Assembly: GCA_023269825.1 (NCBI GenBank)
Contig: JAGDWI010000001.1
Span: 802,492 to 866,491, forward strand
Origin: Desulfurococcaceae archaeon
GTDB lineage: Archaea > Thermoproteota > Thermoprotei_A > Sulfolobales > Desulfurococcaceae
Direction of reading: 5' to 3'
DNA length: 64,000 nt
Shown here in pieces: positions 18,400 through 27,364 of the stretch. The translations under genes and the position numbers were made by a program. Under the pieces are notes generated by a model. It saw nothing but the letters and a program-made list of their open reading frames with translations, did no database searches and had not been told where the DNA came from. The first letter of the stretch is position 1. Every line of letters begins with the position of its first letter.

Positions 18400-19076
18400 G
18401 CTCTCACCTTATAAGCAATTCTATCCAGACCAAGTGCGCTGGGTAAATCCGGATAAAACCTCCTCAAGTATTCATACAAGTTAACCACAGGAGCCGTGTA
18501 GTTTGCTTGCCTAATCTCCACTAATCCATCTCTCCACAGTTTCGATAATAGTGTTAGCATAAGAGACCTAACGTTGTCGCCTTCAACAGCGGCTAAATAA
18601 CCATCCTTAAAGTAATGTAAAAGTATTTTATCCACAGACTCCTCATTCCCAGCCCAGTATTTCTCTAGTATTTCCTTATGCTTTCTCACAACGCTACAAG
18701 CCAAACTAAGGCCGTAATCAGTTGACGCCATAATATACTTGTTAACGTCATCAATATGGTACTTCACATGCTTCGGAATATAGGGGAAACTTCTACATAT
18801 ATATGGCTTAAAAATATTGTGGATTCTACATTTGCTACCTTCAAGGAATGGGCATTGACCATTATTTAACTGCATTATATAACTGAGAGCTAAATTAACG
18901 CCTCCTAGAGCATCGTAAACCATGTATCCATGAATGTATTCAAGCCTTATATTTATTCTATCAGCTAACGACTCAAGAACAACTGCTTCATGGGGGAGAA
19001 TAGATATTGGAGACATTTTACAACACGATCCACACATTTCGCACTTAAAAACGGGGAGACCAGCATTTATTGTCAT
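18381..19076 (-). CDS. YkgJ-family cysteine cluster protein
   Basis: 231 residues with the family signature C-E-M-C-G-S-C-C at about 11-18 and a second cluster CPFLEGSKCRIHN...CRSFPY near 85-108, which together likely bind zinc or an iron-sulfur cluster. The biochemical role of the family is unresolved; some members act in protein demethylation or metal handling. It overlaps birA by 19 bp and follows nadM by about 12 bp, so the three are likely one operon. A second, shorter family member is at 47561-48085. Confidence 0.8.
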   Translation of the reverse strand: MTINAGLPVFKCEMCGSCCKMSPISILPHEAVVLESLADRINIRLEYIHGYMVYDALGGVNLALSYIMQLNNGQCPFLEGSKCRIHNIFKPYICRSFPYIPKHVKYHIDDVNKYIMASTDYGLSLACSVVRKHKEILEKYWAGNEESVDKILLHYFKDGYLAAVEGDNVRSLMLTLLSKLWRDGLVEIRQANYTAPVVNLYEYLRRFYPDLPSALGLDRIAYKVRAWLKAY

Positions 19077-19087
19077 TTCACACTACC

Positions 19088-19633
19088 TTAAGCTGTAACA
19101 TAGTAACCAGGTACTTTCTCCTTGTACAACATTTGAATTCTTTCAACGCCTTTGATTTCATCCATAAAGGATGCTACCGGCTCAGGAACAAGTTCTCTCC
19201 ACCTACTATCTCCTTCGCTCATTAGTTTCCTTATATATGAGCCCCTATACAATCCGCGGTTAAGTTCCGGGGGTTCTAACACGTTGTAACCCTCCTCGAT
19301 AAATATGGTTTTAATAATCGGGTTTAACGTGATAACTGCATCAAAACTTGGACTATATAGCTTAACATGGTGTACAGCTACTTTACTTACTTCAAGTGTA
19401 GGTAAAGTCACCGTTATGACTCGAGATAAATCCACGTTTTTCCACTTCAAACTCCTCCGAATCATCTCTATCCTTTCACCGGCTGTGAACGGGTTTTCAG
19501 GCGTATGACTTTGACTAGCCATACCAACTACAACTATTACTTCTTCGAAAATGGATAAGCAGTATTCAATAACATGTAGGTGTCCGAGGTGAAACGGTTG
19601 AAACCTTGCAATAATCAAACATCTCCTAGTCAT
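19088..19633 (-). CDS. nadM: Nicotinamide-nucleotide adenylyltransferase (archaeal type)
   Basis: About 181 residues with the nucleotidyltransferase HxGH motif in ARFQPFHLGH, NPFTAGERIEMI and a YRGSYIRKLM segment equivalent to ISGTxIR. Archaeal NMNAT joins NMN or NaMN with ATP to form NAD or its deamido form. ATG 19633 fits homologue starts; an in-frame GTG four codons upstream (19645) is possible. Together with the nicotinate phosphoribosyltransferase at 35549 it gives two steps of NAD salvage in the window. Confidence 0.9.
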   Translation of the reverse strand: MTRRCLIIARFQPFHLGHLHVIEYCLSIFEEVIVVVGMASQSHTPENPFTAGERIEMIRRSLKWKNVDLSRVITVTLPTLEVSKVAVHHVKLYSPSFDAVITLNPIIKTIFIEEGYNVLEPPELNRGLYRGSYIRKLMSEGDSRWRELVPEPVASFMDEIKGVERIQMLYKEKVPGYYVTA

Positions 19634-19698
19634 TCTAAATCCCACATGCTATTATGACTTAACATAATTAATAATTATTTAGAAACCGTGATTATTCA

Positions 19699-20073
19699 CT
19701 AGGGCTTTATTCTCACTAAGTAGTTCTCAATAGCTGTTATTATTTCCTTAATTCTCTCCTTCTCCAAGCTCATAATGCACTGCTCCAAGAGCTCCCGTCT
19801 ATATCTTTTATAGTCGTTTTGCGTTAATTCACCCTTAGCGAGCATGGATTCTACTCTCGCAACACACTCTTTATCAATTCCCTTTCTTGACGCAACTAGA
19901 GCAAATACATATGGGTATCTCTCATCCACGGGTTTTAATTCAACTAGTTTAGATATCTCTGCTTTTATAATTAGGTCTTTTACTTTCTCCAATTCTACGG
20001 ATTCAAATATGAAGCAGTTATATTTCTTGAATGCTCTTATAATTCTCTCAGCTAGTGAGAAGTATTCTCCTAT
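19699..20073 (-). CDS. Helical protein of unknown function with probable AUA start
   Basis: I do not recognise this protein. The shortest reading starts at TTG 19992 (97 aa), but the frame continues upstream without a stop to a TGA at about 20077-20079. It contains coherent helical sequence (EYFSLAERIIRAFKKYNC) with no ATG, GTG or TTG before 19992. The first plausible initiator is ATA 20071-20073, preceded at 5-nt spacing by a perfect GGTGAT Shine-Dalgarno and overlapping the previous gene's TAG. That would give 124 residues. Mostly alpha-helical, with paired Cys at ECVARV and EQCIMS. Runs with 20070-20498 and 20512-20757. Confidence 0.5.
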   Translation of the reverse strand: MGEYFSLAERIIRAFKKYNCFIFESVELEKVKDLIIKAEISKLVELKPVDERYPYVFALVASRKGIDKECVARVESMLAKGELTQNDYKRYRRELLEQCIMSLEKERIKEIITAIENYLVRIKP

Positions 20074-20498
20074 TTCTCATCACCTAGTCTCATATTTGTC
20101 ACAGGTATCTTCAATGTGTTCAGAAACAATCTTACTAGCCAAGCGTAAACAGGGTTTCCCTTACTTTTCACAACGAGACCATTATTGTACTTTGCTCTAT
20201 ATACTAGTTCTCCTCGGTGGTTGAATATAGAGATATAGCCTTTCACTCTGCTCTTAAAGTTCCTTATGAACAATGAGTGTATAATGAAGTCTCCATGTTC
20301 AACTTTAACTTTGACTAGTTTTGCTTCTCCCTTTGCATATGTAGGTTTCACTTTCTCCTCTGATACCAGGGATTTCACGTAGGGTATTAGACCTTGAGCT
20401 TTCTTGTATATTAGCAATGTACTACTCAGTAAGTGTTTTCCGCTTCTACTACGTGATTTTTCAACTATTAACCCCGGTATTTCATATTGACTCTGCAT
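20070..20498 (-). CDS. Protein of unknown function, basic beta-rich
   Basis: A 142-residue basic protein that I cannot assign. The middle part alternates short strands (AKLVKVKVEHGDFIIHSLFIRNF) and ends with a helical YAWLVRLFLNTLKIP segment. No catalytic motif is visible. It sits in a tight run: the HD hydrolase, an 81-aa gene, this gene and the AUA-start gene are all on the minus strand with gaps of 15 bp or less, so they are likely co-transcribed. Lys/Arg content would suit nucleic-acid binding, but this is speculation. Confidence 0.6.
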   Translation of the reverse strand: MQSQYEIPGLIVEKSRSRSGKHLLSSTLLIYKKAQGLIPYVKSLVSEEKVKPTYAKGEAKLVKVKVEHGDFIIHSLFIRNFKSRVKGYISIFNHRGELVYRAKYNNGLVVKSKGNPVYAWLVRLFLNTLKIPVTNMRLGDEK

Positions 20499-20511
20499 AC
20501 CTTAAACCACT

Positions 20512-20757
20512 CTAACCATAAATATATAGTAATCCACCTTCTTTTGCTTCAACTTTGAGAGAAGATGCTTCTATTATTAAAGCTAAATATTCGTGAAAAA
20601 TTTGCCTACTTAATCTAACTTCCTGCGATTTAACCACTATTTGCTTAATACTTGCGTATTCTCTTTCATCTATTAGTTTTCCCTCATTGTTGTAAGTATA
20701 AATCTTCACATCGTATTCCTCGAATTTCGGTTTAATGTAAACAATAATTTTCGGCAA
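20512..20757 (-). CDS. Small beta-strand-rich protein of unknown function
   Basis: Eighty-one residues with alternating strands (KIIVYIKPKFEEYDVKIYTY, LKVEAKEGGLLYIYG) and a short central helix. No recognisable motif. It lies 11 bp after the HD hydrolase and 13 bp before the next unknown gene, and ATG is preceded by an AT-rich but GAGG-containing leader. Probably a partner or accessory of the neighbouring hydrolase, by context only. Confidence 0.6.
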   Translation of the reverse strand: MPKIIVYIKPKFEEYDVKIYTYNNEGKLIDEREYASIKQIVVKSQEVRLSRQIFHEYLALIIEASSLKVEAKEGGLLYIYG

Positions 20758-20768
20758 TTTTGACTCCT

Positions 20769-22304
20769 CTACATTGTTAACTTGAACTTCGAGTAGTCTC
20801 TATCACTGTATCCTGTATAAATGTTTTCAATAATTTTCAATGCTGCATCTAAGTCTACTCCGAGAACGCTTTTCAGCGCGTTGGTGACCAGTGTTGTTAC
20901 AAGTGGCTCTAATTCTGCATCGTACTTGCTTCGCGGGACGTAGACTCTGAACGTGACTTTTAATGGTAATTCCTCGATCATAATATTGAACTCCTCTGAT
21001 ACTACTACTTTTTGCCCTATTTTCTTACCTATGAAGAGCGTCGGGGTTTTCCAAGACAATTCTCCCCCAGGGTAAATCGTGGATTTAGGCAGTGGAGTAA
21101 TGTCGAGTACGTCAATCCATAAATCGTCTTCACTAATGTTCTTCGATTTCAGTTTATCAAGCAAGCTTTGTTTAAGCTCGTAGGTTACTCTAGCTCGATA
21201 TGAATGATCCAAAATCAACCTTAGAGTTTTCTCTAATCCATCTAAACCTTTAGTAGCCGATATTGCAACATCTCTACCGACTCTCTTCCATTCCGGTTTT
21301 CTATCAATCAGCATTCTACGGCAGAGTCTTCCCAGCCTAGAATCATCGTATAGAGCTTTCTTCATCATAATACCATACAAGAATGCATCCGTTAATTCCA
21401 AGTACCCTCTCACGTCTCCTTTCATAATAGATATAACTCTACCAGTGAAATCTAGTTCCCTATCTAGTTCGTCTAGGATTTCGAAGAGAATCTTGTCGAA
21501 TGATCTGCATACACTGTGATAGTATACGTGTTCATACATGTTAGCCTTAGCGTACATGTATTGCTTAAATTCCCCGATAGCTATTCGATCTAATACAAGG
21601 GAGAATTTATTCCCCTCAATTAAAGGATAAGTGTTCTTATACAACCTCTCATACAGTATAGACCCGTATTCAACTGTGCCTGCATAGTAGCTATCTCTCC
21701 TTAGAAAATCTATTACGTCTGCAGGATAATACCCTTCAACCACTATCCACTTGAAGATCTTTATAATCCCTCTCGGTTCCCTCGGTTCCAGAATACCATA
21801 AAGAACATCGCTTAAACCAGGAATTATTTTCTCCGCTTTTTCTACGTAATCATTCAGCGTTGTTTTAATTAAAGTTAAACCTATTCTCTCATGGTTCGAG
21901 AGCTCGACGGGTAATTGTTTCTTCCACAATACACCGTGTTCAAAGGCATGACTGAACGCTGCGTGACCTACATCATGCAGTAATCCAGCTAACCTAGTCG
22001 CTTCAATAAGGGCCTCAGGAGAGTAGTCATCAAGTATTTCTCGACCATATAAGGACGTTATCTTATTAACCATGTCCTCTGCCATTTGCCCAGCTAAGTG
22101 CATTACTCCTACACTATGCTGAAATCTCGTGTGAACAGCTCCCGGGTACACGAAGTGAGCTGTTTGTAGTTGCATAATGTACCTTAAACGTTGAATAATA
22201 ATACTATTAATCAATGGTTCCTCTACTTCCACGTTAAAGTACGCATAGCCATACAGTGGATCGCTAATCATTTTCCACGTAAAAAACTTCCTCGAGAACT
22301 CCAT
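20769..22304 (-). CDS. HD-domain phosphohydrolase (SAMHD1/dGTPase-like)
   Basis: 511 residues with the HD superfamily pattern: first His in HTRFQHSVGVMHLAG (about 58-72), the HD doublet in GLLHDVGHAAFSHAFEHG (about 107-124) and the later metal Asp in ADVIDFLRRDSYYAG. This is the COG1078 group, related to dNTP triphosphohydrolases such as SAMHD1 and bacterial Dgt. It probably hydrolyses nucleotides, possibly controlling dNTP pools; the substrate is not proven by sequence. The remaining about 280 residues carry regulatory or oligomerisation regions. A 63-residue HTH gene precedes it by about 90 bp. Confidence 0.85.
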   Translation of the reverse strand: MEFSRKFFTWKMISDPLYGYAYFNVEVEEPLINSIIIQRLRYIMQLQTAHFVYPGAVHTRFQHSVGVMHLAGQMAEDMVNKITSLYGREILDDYSPEALIEATRLAGLLHDVGHAAFSHAFEHGVLWKKQLPVELSNHERIGLTLIKTTLNDYVEKAEKIIPGLSDVLYGILEPREPRGIIKIFKWIVVEGYYPADVIDFLRRDSYYAGTVEYGSILYERLYKNTYPLIEGNKFSLVLDRIAIGEFKQYMYAKANMYEHVYYHSVCRSFDKILFEILDELDRELDFTGRVISIMKGDVRGYLELTDAFLYGIMMKKALYDDSRLGRLCRRMLIDRKPEWKRVGRDVAISATKGLDGLEKTLRLILDHSYRARVTYELKQSLLDKLKSKNISEDDLWIDVLDITPLPKSTIYPGGELSWKTPTLFIGKKIGQKVVVSEEFNIMIEELPLKVTFRVYVPRSKYDAELEPLVTTLVTNALKSVLGVDLDAALKIIENIYTGYSDRDYSKFKLTM

Positions 22305-22393
22305 GTAACCACCTTATAAAAACATATAGATGAAGTTAAGGTTTATACATGGAAAAATGATTAGAGTTAAGTAATATCCATGTGATCAACACA

Positions 22394-22585
22394 CTACTGT
22401 TTCTTTGCAACCCAGCCCTCTTCAACTCTCTCAACGAGTCCTTCTTTTCTTAAATCATGTAACCTAGCTCTAACAGTGTTGTAGTTTATGCCGGTAAGCT
22501 TTGCTATTTCTTTAGGCATTAATGGTTTATCCTGCTTCTTCAAGAATTCTAGTAGTTTTTCCTTAACAGTCATAGTTTCACTCAT
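22394..22585 (-). CDS. Small winged-helix DNA-binding protein
   Basis: Sixty-three residues that form almost exactly one winged helix-turn-helix: VKEKLLEFLKKQDKPLM, then PKEIAKLTGINYNTVRARL as the HTH and a wing GLVERVEEGWVAKK. Such single-domain regulators are common in Crenarchaeota. It sits upstream of the HD hydrolase run on the same strand and may regulate it or itself. ATG start with GGGGATC upstream. Confidence 0.8.
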   Translation of the reverse strand: MSETMTVKEKLLEFLKKQDKPLMPKEIAKLTGINYNTVRARLHDLRKEGLVERVEEGWVAKKQ

Positions 22586-22716
22586 ATATAGATCCCCTCA
22601 CATGTAAGATCGTTGAATAGGGGTTTATAAATGAATTTCATTATTAACTTCTCTCGATTTATAATTCTAGTAAAACATGGTGTTAAACGCTGAAATAAAA
22701 CCCTGAGTTGATAACT

Positions 22717-23670
22717 ATGGTAGTAGCTATCATTACTCACACAGACATGGATGGCGCCGGAGCCGCTGGTATGTACTTATACTTGAGCAATAACCCAGAA
22801 TACAGAGTGTTTTTCACGGAACCCTACCTGCTTCATAAAGCACTTAGTAAAGTTACAGCTGCCTACTATGATAAAGTAGTAATTACTGATATAGGCATTA
22901 ATCCCGGTGTTTACAGTAGGATCATAGATTACTTATCTATGCTCAAAAGAAACAATACCTCAATAATTTGGTTCGACCACCATGTCTGGGAAAACAGGTG
23001 GGTAACAGAGTTAACCAACCTTGGAGCAGAATTGTACATTGATAAATCAACATGTGCTACAGGAGTAGTAGCTAAGTACATTAAACCCACTAGGATCAAC
23101 GTAGATGAAAACTTTGTTCAAGAAGTAGTTAATGGCGTATGCTCAGGTGATCTATGGAGATTCGATCACTGGCTGGGGCCATTCTACGTGAGACTTGTAA
23201 GGAGGCGAGATAACCAAGCATGGAGAAAACTAGTGGTTAAGACAGTGGCGAGTGGTAAACTATGGATACCGGAATTCAACGAGAAAATTCTTGACCATGT
23301 AGAGCGTGAATTAATCCTTTTCTCAGATAAAATACAAGTAGTTGAGAAGAATACTGGAAATATGAAGATTGTCGTAACAGAGAGTAATGAGGAAGTAGAG
23401 AACAGCTTTATAGGTGCATTCTTAATAGGACGTTATTCCGCTGACATAGCCGTTATAGCTTCGAGTGATGGTAAACTCAGCTTTAGGAGTAGGAACGTAG
23501 ATGTGCGAAGCATAGCGTTAAAACTCGGAGGAGGCGGGCACATATACGCATCCGGTGCAAAAATAGATGTCCCATGGTGGATCAGGATACTATCCAAAGT
23601 TAATAAGAAAGTGTTCCTAAACTACGTGGCTGAAATAGTAGCCCGTGAAGCTGAGAGAAACTCGATGTGA
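22717..23670 (+). CDS. DHH-family phosphoesterase
   Basis: About 317 residues. DHH motifs: THTDMDGAGAAG at the N-terminus, a second acidic segment VITDIG, the DHH triad WFDHHVWE and, in the C-terminal DHHA1 half, KLGGGGHIYASGA that binds the phosphate end of the substrate. Relatives include NrnA-type oligoribonucleases, RecJ-like nucleases and c-di-NMP phosphodiesterases; substrate is undetermined. ATG 22717 is preferred over TTG 22708. Convergent with the DUF429 gene. Confidence 0.82.
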   Translation: MVVAIITHTDMDGAGAAGMYLYLSNNPEYRVFFTEPYLLHKALSKVTAAYYDKVVITDIGINPGVYSRIIDYLSMLKRNNTSIIWFDHHVWENRWVTELTNLGAELYIDKSTCATGVVAKYIKPTRINVDENFVQEVVNGVCSGDLWRFDHWLGPFYVRLVRRRDNQAWRKLVVKTVASGKLWIPEFNEKILDHVERELILFSDKIQVVEKNTGNMKIVVTESNEEVENSFIGAFLIGRYSADIAVIASSDGKLSFRSRNVDVRSIALKLGGGGHIYASGAKIDVPWWIRILSKVNKKVFLNYVAEIVAREAERNSM

Positions 23671-23682
23671 TTCGGGGATTAT

Positions 23683-24249
23683 TCATTCAACGCATATCCT
23701 TGGTAGAATCGCTATTTCTCCGTCTTCATCCTTAACTACTATATCTTTATTCAATAAGTGAAACGCGCACGTTACCGCTGCAATTACGGCGTCTTTCTCG
23801 TCTTTCGAGAGTTCTCTAGATAGTTCTAAGTGAAGTTTCCCCGCGAGTTCATCAAATGAATCACAACCACTCGACCTAAGACTACTAGTTGGATGAGTTT
23901 CAATAACTAAAATACCTAGGCTTTTAAGTTCTTTAACTAAGTTAATGGCTCTCAAAGTTAGTTTTTTCATTGAGGCCCATGAAGGAGGTAGAACTCTATA
24001 TCCCATTTTAACCAATTTCAAATCCACTTCCCTAAAATGTTTCCCCCTACTCGGAAGTGTAAGGGGGGAATCCACGGCAACAGCTCTCACACAATGTTTC
24101 AATAAGAGCTCTGTGATCTCACTGTTACTTCGAAGTCTACCTACGTAGAGTACTTTTATATCGAGACCCTTTCCAACCTCTACTATTGAAACTCCACTAC
24201 TCTTTCTCTCGCTCCCCGATAAATCCAAACCAGCACATATATTTACCAT
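23683..24249 (-). CDS. DUF429 predicted nuclease (RNase H fold)
   Basis: 188 residues. The N-terminal AGLDLSGSE, the strand AVAVDSPLTLP, the ETHPTSSLR turn and the late DEKDAVIAAVTCAFHLL are the conserved acidic positions of DUF429 proteins, which adopt an RNase H-like fold and are predicted nucleases. Cellular role unknown. Its first codons overlap the end of the geranylgeranyl reductase gene by 7 bp, so it is translated from the same mRNA. Confidence 0.75.
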   Translation of the reverse strand: MVNICAGLDLSGSERKSSGVSIVEVGKGLDIKVLYVGRLRSNSEITELLLKHCVRAVAVDSPLTLPSRGKHFREVDLKLVKMGYRVLPPSWASMKKLTLRAINLVKELKSLGILVIETHPTSSLRSSGCDSFDELAGKLHLELSRELSKDEKDAVIAAVTCAFHLLNKDIVVKDEDGEIAILPRICVE

Positions 24250-25619
24250 TTCACTAGTGAGCCTCTGGTGAAACCTATTCTCTGAATGTATTCTGTGAAC
24301 ATTTGATCAACCATTGTTCTCCATACAAATATATCCTCTGGTTTCCTTGGGTATCTTTGTGTATATAGTTCACGGGCTTTATTCATGTAGCTTCTAACGG
24401 TGCGTAGTTCACTGAGTAGACTAGGTCTGCCAAGTAACTTTATGAGTGCTGATATAGCGTAAGTAACTCTTTCCGCTAGATCTCCCTTAACGCCTAGATC
24501 ATAAATCGAACTTCCATCCACGATCTTGTTCTCCATAATCCACTCATAGTCCTCGTTGCTGAGCTTCTGCATGTACATTCTTAGAACATCTAGACTAGCT
24601 TGTTTTCCACCATAAGCATACATATAGTCAACGTTGGCTTGCCATAACGCGTGTTCATTAACTCTCCCTGTTTCTAGAGCTGAGTTCATGTGTTTCGCCA
24701 CTACGTGAGCTGATAGTAGAGATGACCCTATGCCGCCACCATGCACAGGGTTCACAGTGTAAGCTGCGTCTCCTATGGTTGCAACATTACTCCACACTAG
24801 TGTACATATTGGTCTCCTCGTTGGCACCACGCCACCACCCGCGTTTATAACTCCGCCATTGAATCTGTATCTTAGATGTTTCTCGTATTGTAAACGCGGA
24901 TTATAGTGCCCGTTGTTTATAACTCCAAGCCCAACGTTTACCATGGTCCCCGAAGAGTTTTTGGGGAAAAGCCACCAGTAACCTCCTGGCGCTATATTTA
25001 CGTCGATGAATATTTTCGCGTAGTCTACTTCCTCTAATTTCTCATTCAACTGGATCACTTCTCTATAGGCAATGTTGTAATCCGTTACGTATGGTTTCTC
25101 CGAAATAGGCCACTCCGGCGGTAGCTTACTTCTAACTGCTGGTTTGTAACCAGAGGCATCTATAATTGCTTCTGCCTCAATTAATTTTGTTTCACCATTA
25201 ACTTTCTTCACTTTAATAGCGCTTACTCGGTTTTCCCTAAGCTCCACGTCGAGTACCACGTGTTGGTCGAGTAGTTCAATATTGTGGTCAAGGGCTTGAC
25301 GAAGTAGCCATTGACCAAATTTTAATCTATTTATGCTAACTCCTCCTCCCGGAACAATGATGCTGTGTCCCCCACTAGGACTAATAATCATTACTCCTTT
25401 GTACTTGTGATCAATGACGTCACCCGGCACACTTAAGCCTAGTTCCTCGAAGTGATGTGTTCCAATAGCGTCTCCGCATACGCGTTCACCGATTTTATGC
25501 ATGGGTTTACTCTCAACTAAGGCTACTTTCCAACCCATTGACCCCAAGTAGTAGGATGCGTAAAGCCCGGCTACGCCTGCTCCCACCACTATTACATCGT
25601 ATTTATCTTTTCCACTCAT
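24243..25619 (-). CDS. Geranylgeranyl reductase family flavoprotein
   Basis: About 458 residues with an N-terminal FAD-binding GxGxxG (VIVVGAGVAGLYASYYLG), a VALVESKPMHKIGERVCGD segment with the conserved Cys-Gly-Asp of this family, and GDAAYTVNPVHGGGIG as the second FAD motif. Archaeal members hydrogenate the geranylgeranyl chains of archaeal membrane lipids, a step that follows CarS. ATG 25619 is preferred over GTG 25628 because GAGGCGTG then lies upstream. The same transcript probably carries the DUF429 gene. Confidence 0.88.
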   Translation of the reverse strand: MSGKDKYDVIVVGAGVAGLYASYYLGSMGWKVALVESKPMHKIGERVCGDAIGTHHFEELGLSVPGDVIDHKYKGVMIISPSGGHSIIVPGGGVSINRLKFGQWLLRQALDHNIELLDQHVVLDVELRENRVSAIKVKKVNGETKLIEAEAIIDASGYKPAVRSKLPPEWPISEKPYVTDYNIAYREVIQLNEKLEEVDYAKIFIDVNIAPGGYWWLFPKNSSGTMVNVGLGVINNGHYNPRLQYEKHLRYRFNGGVINAGGGVVPTRRPICTLVWSNVATIGDAAYTVNPVHGGGIGSSLLSAHVVAKHMNSALETGRVNEHALWQANVDYMYAYGGKQASLDVLRMYMQKLSNEDYEWIMENKIVDGSSIYDLGVKGDLAERVTYAISALIKLLGRPSLLSELRTVRSYMNKARELYTQRYPRKPEDIFVWRTMVDQMFTEYIQRIGFTRGSLVKW

Positions 25620-25767
25620 CTGAAACACGCCTCATACATAACCATGTCTATTAGTAGTTGAATCAAATAAACTTATTAATAAAACAGTTACTTATTCTAA
25701 TATCAACCAGTGTGTCGAGTTAATTCTCCCATTCATTCAAGGGAGATCAAGCTTGAATAGTAAAATG

Positions 25768-27294
25768 CTAAGGCAATGTTTTAACAAGCATTCCTTCAAC
25801 AACTATGGGTTGATGTTCTCTAAGTAAAACGAGTGCGTCATCAAGCCTGGTTTCACTATTACTATAAATGGTTATGAGGGGGTCGCCTCTATTAACTCTA
25901 TATCCGACCTTAGCGTGGAATTCAACTCCTGCTCCTTTATCGTAGGGGGCTCCACACGCTCTCGCGATTAACGCTATAGCTGTATTATCAATGTATGTTA
26001 CAGCACCCTCCGTTGGAGACTTCAAAGTAAAAGTATACTTGCCAACCGGTATATCCTCGGGTTTCGTGTTGGGATTACCTCCCTGAGCTTCAATTATTTG
26101 CTTAAACTTCTCATATGCTTTACCACTGAGGAATATGTCTCTAGCTACTTCAACTCCTGTGCCAGGGTGAGCTCTACCAGACATTTCTATGATTAATCCC
26201 GCCAGCATTATTGCTTTATCTATGAGGCTCCTGCTACCTCTTTTCTCAATGTGAGTTCTAAGTGCTTCTCTTGCTTCTAATGCTGGCCCAACGCTTGTTC
26301 CTATGGGTTGTCCACCGTAAGTTATGGCGATCTTGATCGCTATGTTTAGTAAACCCGCTTGCTTAATAAAGATCGAGGCCAAACTCTCAGCGTCTTTTAA
26401 CTCCTGGACTTTTGTGCCGCGGCCAACGGGGATATCTACTACTAGTCTTTCAACACCCATGGCTAACTTCTTGGATAAAATACTTGCAACCATTTGCTGC
26501 TCGGGATCTATGGCTAGTTTTCTCTCAATGCTAACGAATATATCGTCTGCTGGAGCTAAGTTTAATCTACCACCCCATGCAAGCGTTCCCTTAACTTTTC
26601 TAGCTATTTCAACGATCTCATCTACCGCTAAGTCAACGCGGGCAAGCACCTCCATGGTATCCGCTGTTCCCGCGGGGCTCGTGATGGCTCTACTACTTGT
26701 TTTAGGTATTAGTAAACCCGCTGCAGCAACTATTGGAACAGAGATTAATGCAACTTTACTGTTCCCAGGTACCCCTCCAATACTGTGTATATCGTAAACT
26801 GTTTCCTCGAATTTAACTTTAACTCCTGTTTCAACCATGGCCTTGATCAAGTGTGATAATTCATTATCGCTCAGCGGGTTGTACAGCTGGGAAACTAGAA
26901 AAGCGGCTATCTCTGCTTCTCCATACATTCCAGCTACTACATCTCTTATTAACGCCAAGAACTCTCCTTCCGTTAACTTCTCGCCTTTTAGTCTTTTCTT
27001 TAACGCGTAGATGCTTTGAGGTAAACCAATTAGTCTTAATCCTATTACATCTCCTTCACTGATACCTAGTTTACTCATTAGCTCTAAAGGAAACACGCAT
27101 TCACTTCTCTGAGCTAGGGTTTTAGAAGTCATAACTATTAATGAATGGTATACATCTCCGATGGTAGCTAGAACAACGTTTCCTGACGCTATTCCAAATT
27201 CTCTTGCATCATCCTCGTTGATTATTACTATTGGTTGCGGGAACTTCACATCGATTGATTTAACTCTAAATGTTCTCTTCGTCGTTATTCCCAC
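25768..27294 (-). CDS. AMP phosphorylase
   Basis: 508 residues, the size of archaeal AMP phosphorylase (DeoA-like), with an extra N-terminal domain of about 85 residues that bacterial thymidine phosphorylases lack. The thymidine phosphorylase core includes SIGGVPGNSK, the TSSRAITSPAGTADTMEVL active-site stretch and the C-terminal HAKVGYRVNRGDPL. The enzyme splits nucleoside 5'-monophosphates with phosphate to give base and ribose 1,5-bisphosphate, feeding ribulose-1,5-bisphosphate isomerase and type III RuBisCO in archaea. Those partners are not in the window, but phosphorylase and PfkB kinase genes at 32-34 kb may feed the same route. Confidence 0.93.
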   Translation of the reverse strand: MGITTKRTFRVKSIDVKFPQPIVIINEDDAREFGIASGNVVLATIGDVYHSLIVMTSKTLAQRSECVFPLELMSKLGISEGDVIGLRLIGLPQSIYALKKRLKGEKLTEGEFLALIRDVVAGMYGEAEIAAFLVSQLYNPLSDNELSHLIKAMVETGVKVKFEETVYDIHSIGGVPGNSKVALISVPIVAAAGLLIPKTSSRAITSPAGTADTMEVLARVDLAVDEIVEIARKVKGTLAWGGRLNLAPADDIFVSIERKLAIDPEQQMVASILSKKLAMGVERLVVDIPVGRGTKVQELKDAESLASIFIKQAGLLNIAIKIAITYGGQPIGTSVGPALEAREALRTHIEKRGSRSLIDKAIMLAGLIIEMSGRAHPGTGVEVARDIFLSGKAYEKFKQIIEAQGGNPNTKPEDIPVGKYTFTLKSPTEGAVTYIDNTAIALIARACGAPYDKGAGVEFHAKVGYRVNRGDPLITIYSNSETRLDDALVLLREHQPIVVEGMLVKTLP

Positions 27295-27364
27295 GAAACT
27301 CCCCTAATACATTGGCAAAAACAATATTATTGTCGAAGCCCCCTTAAAAAGACTTAAACCACGA

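Noticed and set aside
20040-20090. GTGATGA...CTGA as a C/D sRNA on the minus strand
   Set aside because: Only one box pair at unsuitable spacing, and the GGTGAT serves better as the ribosome-binding site of the AUA-start gene.
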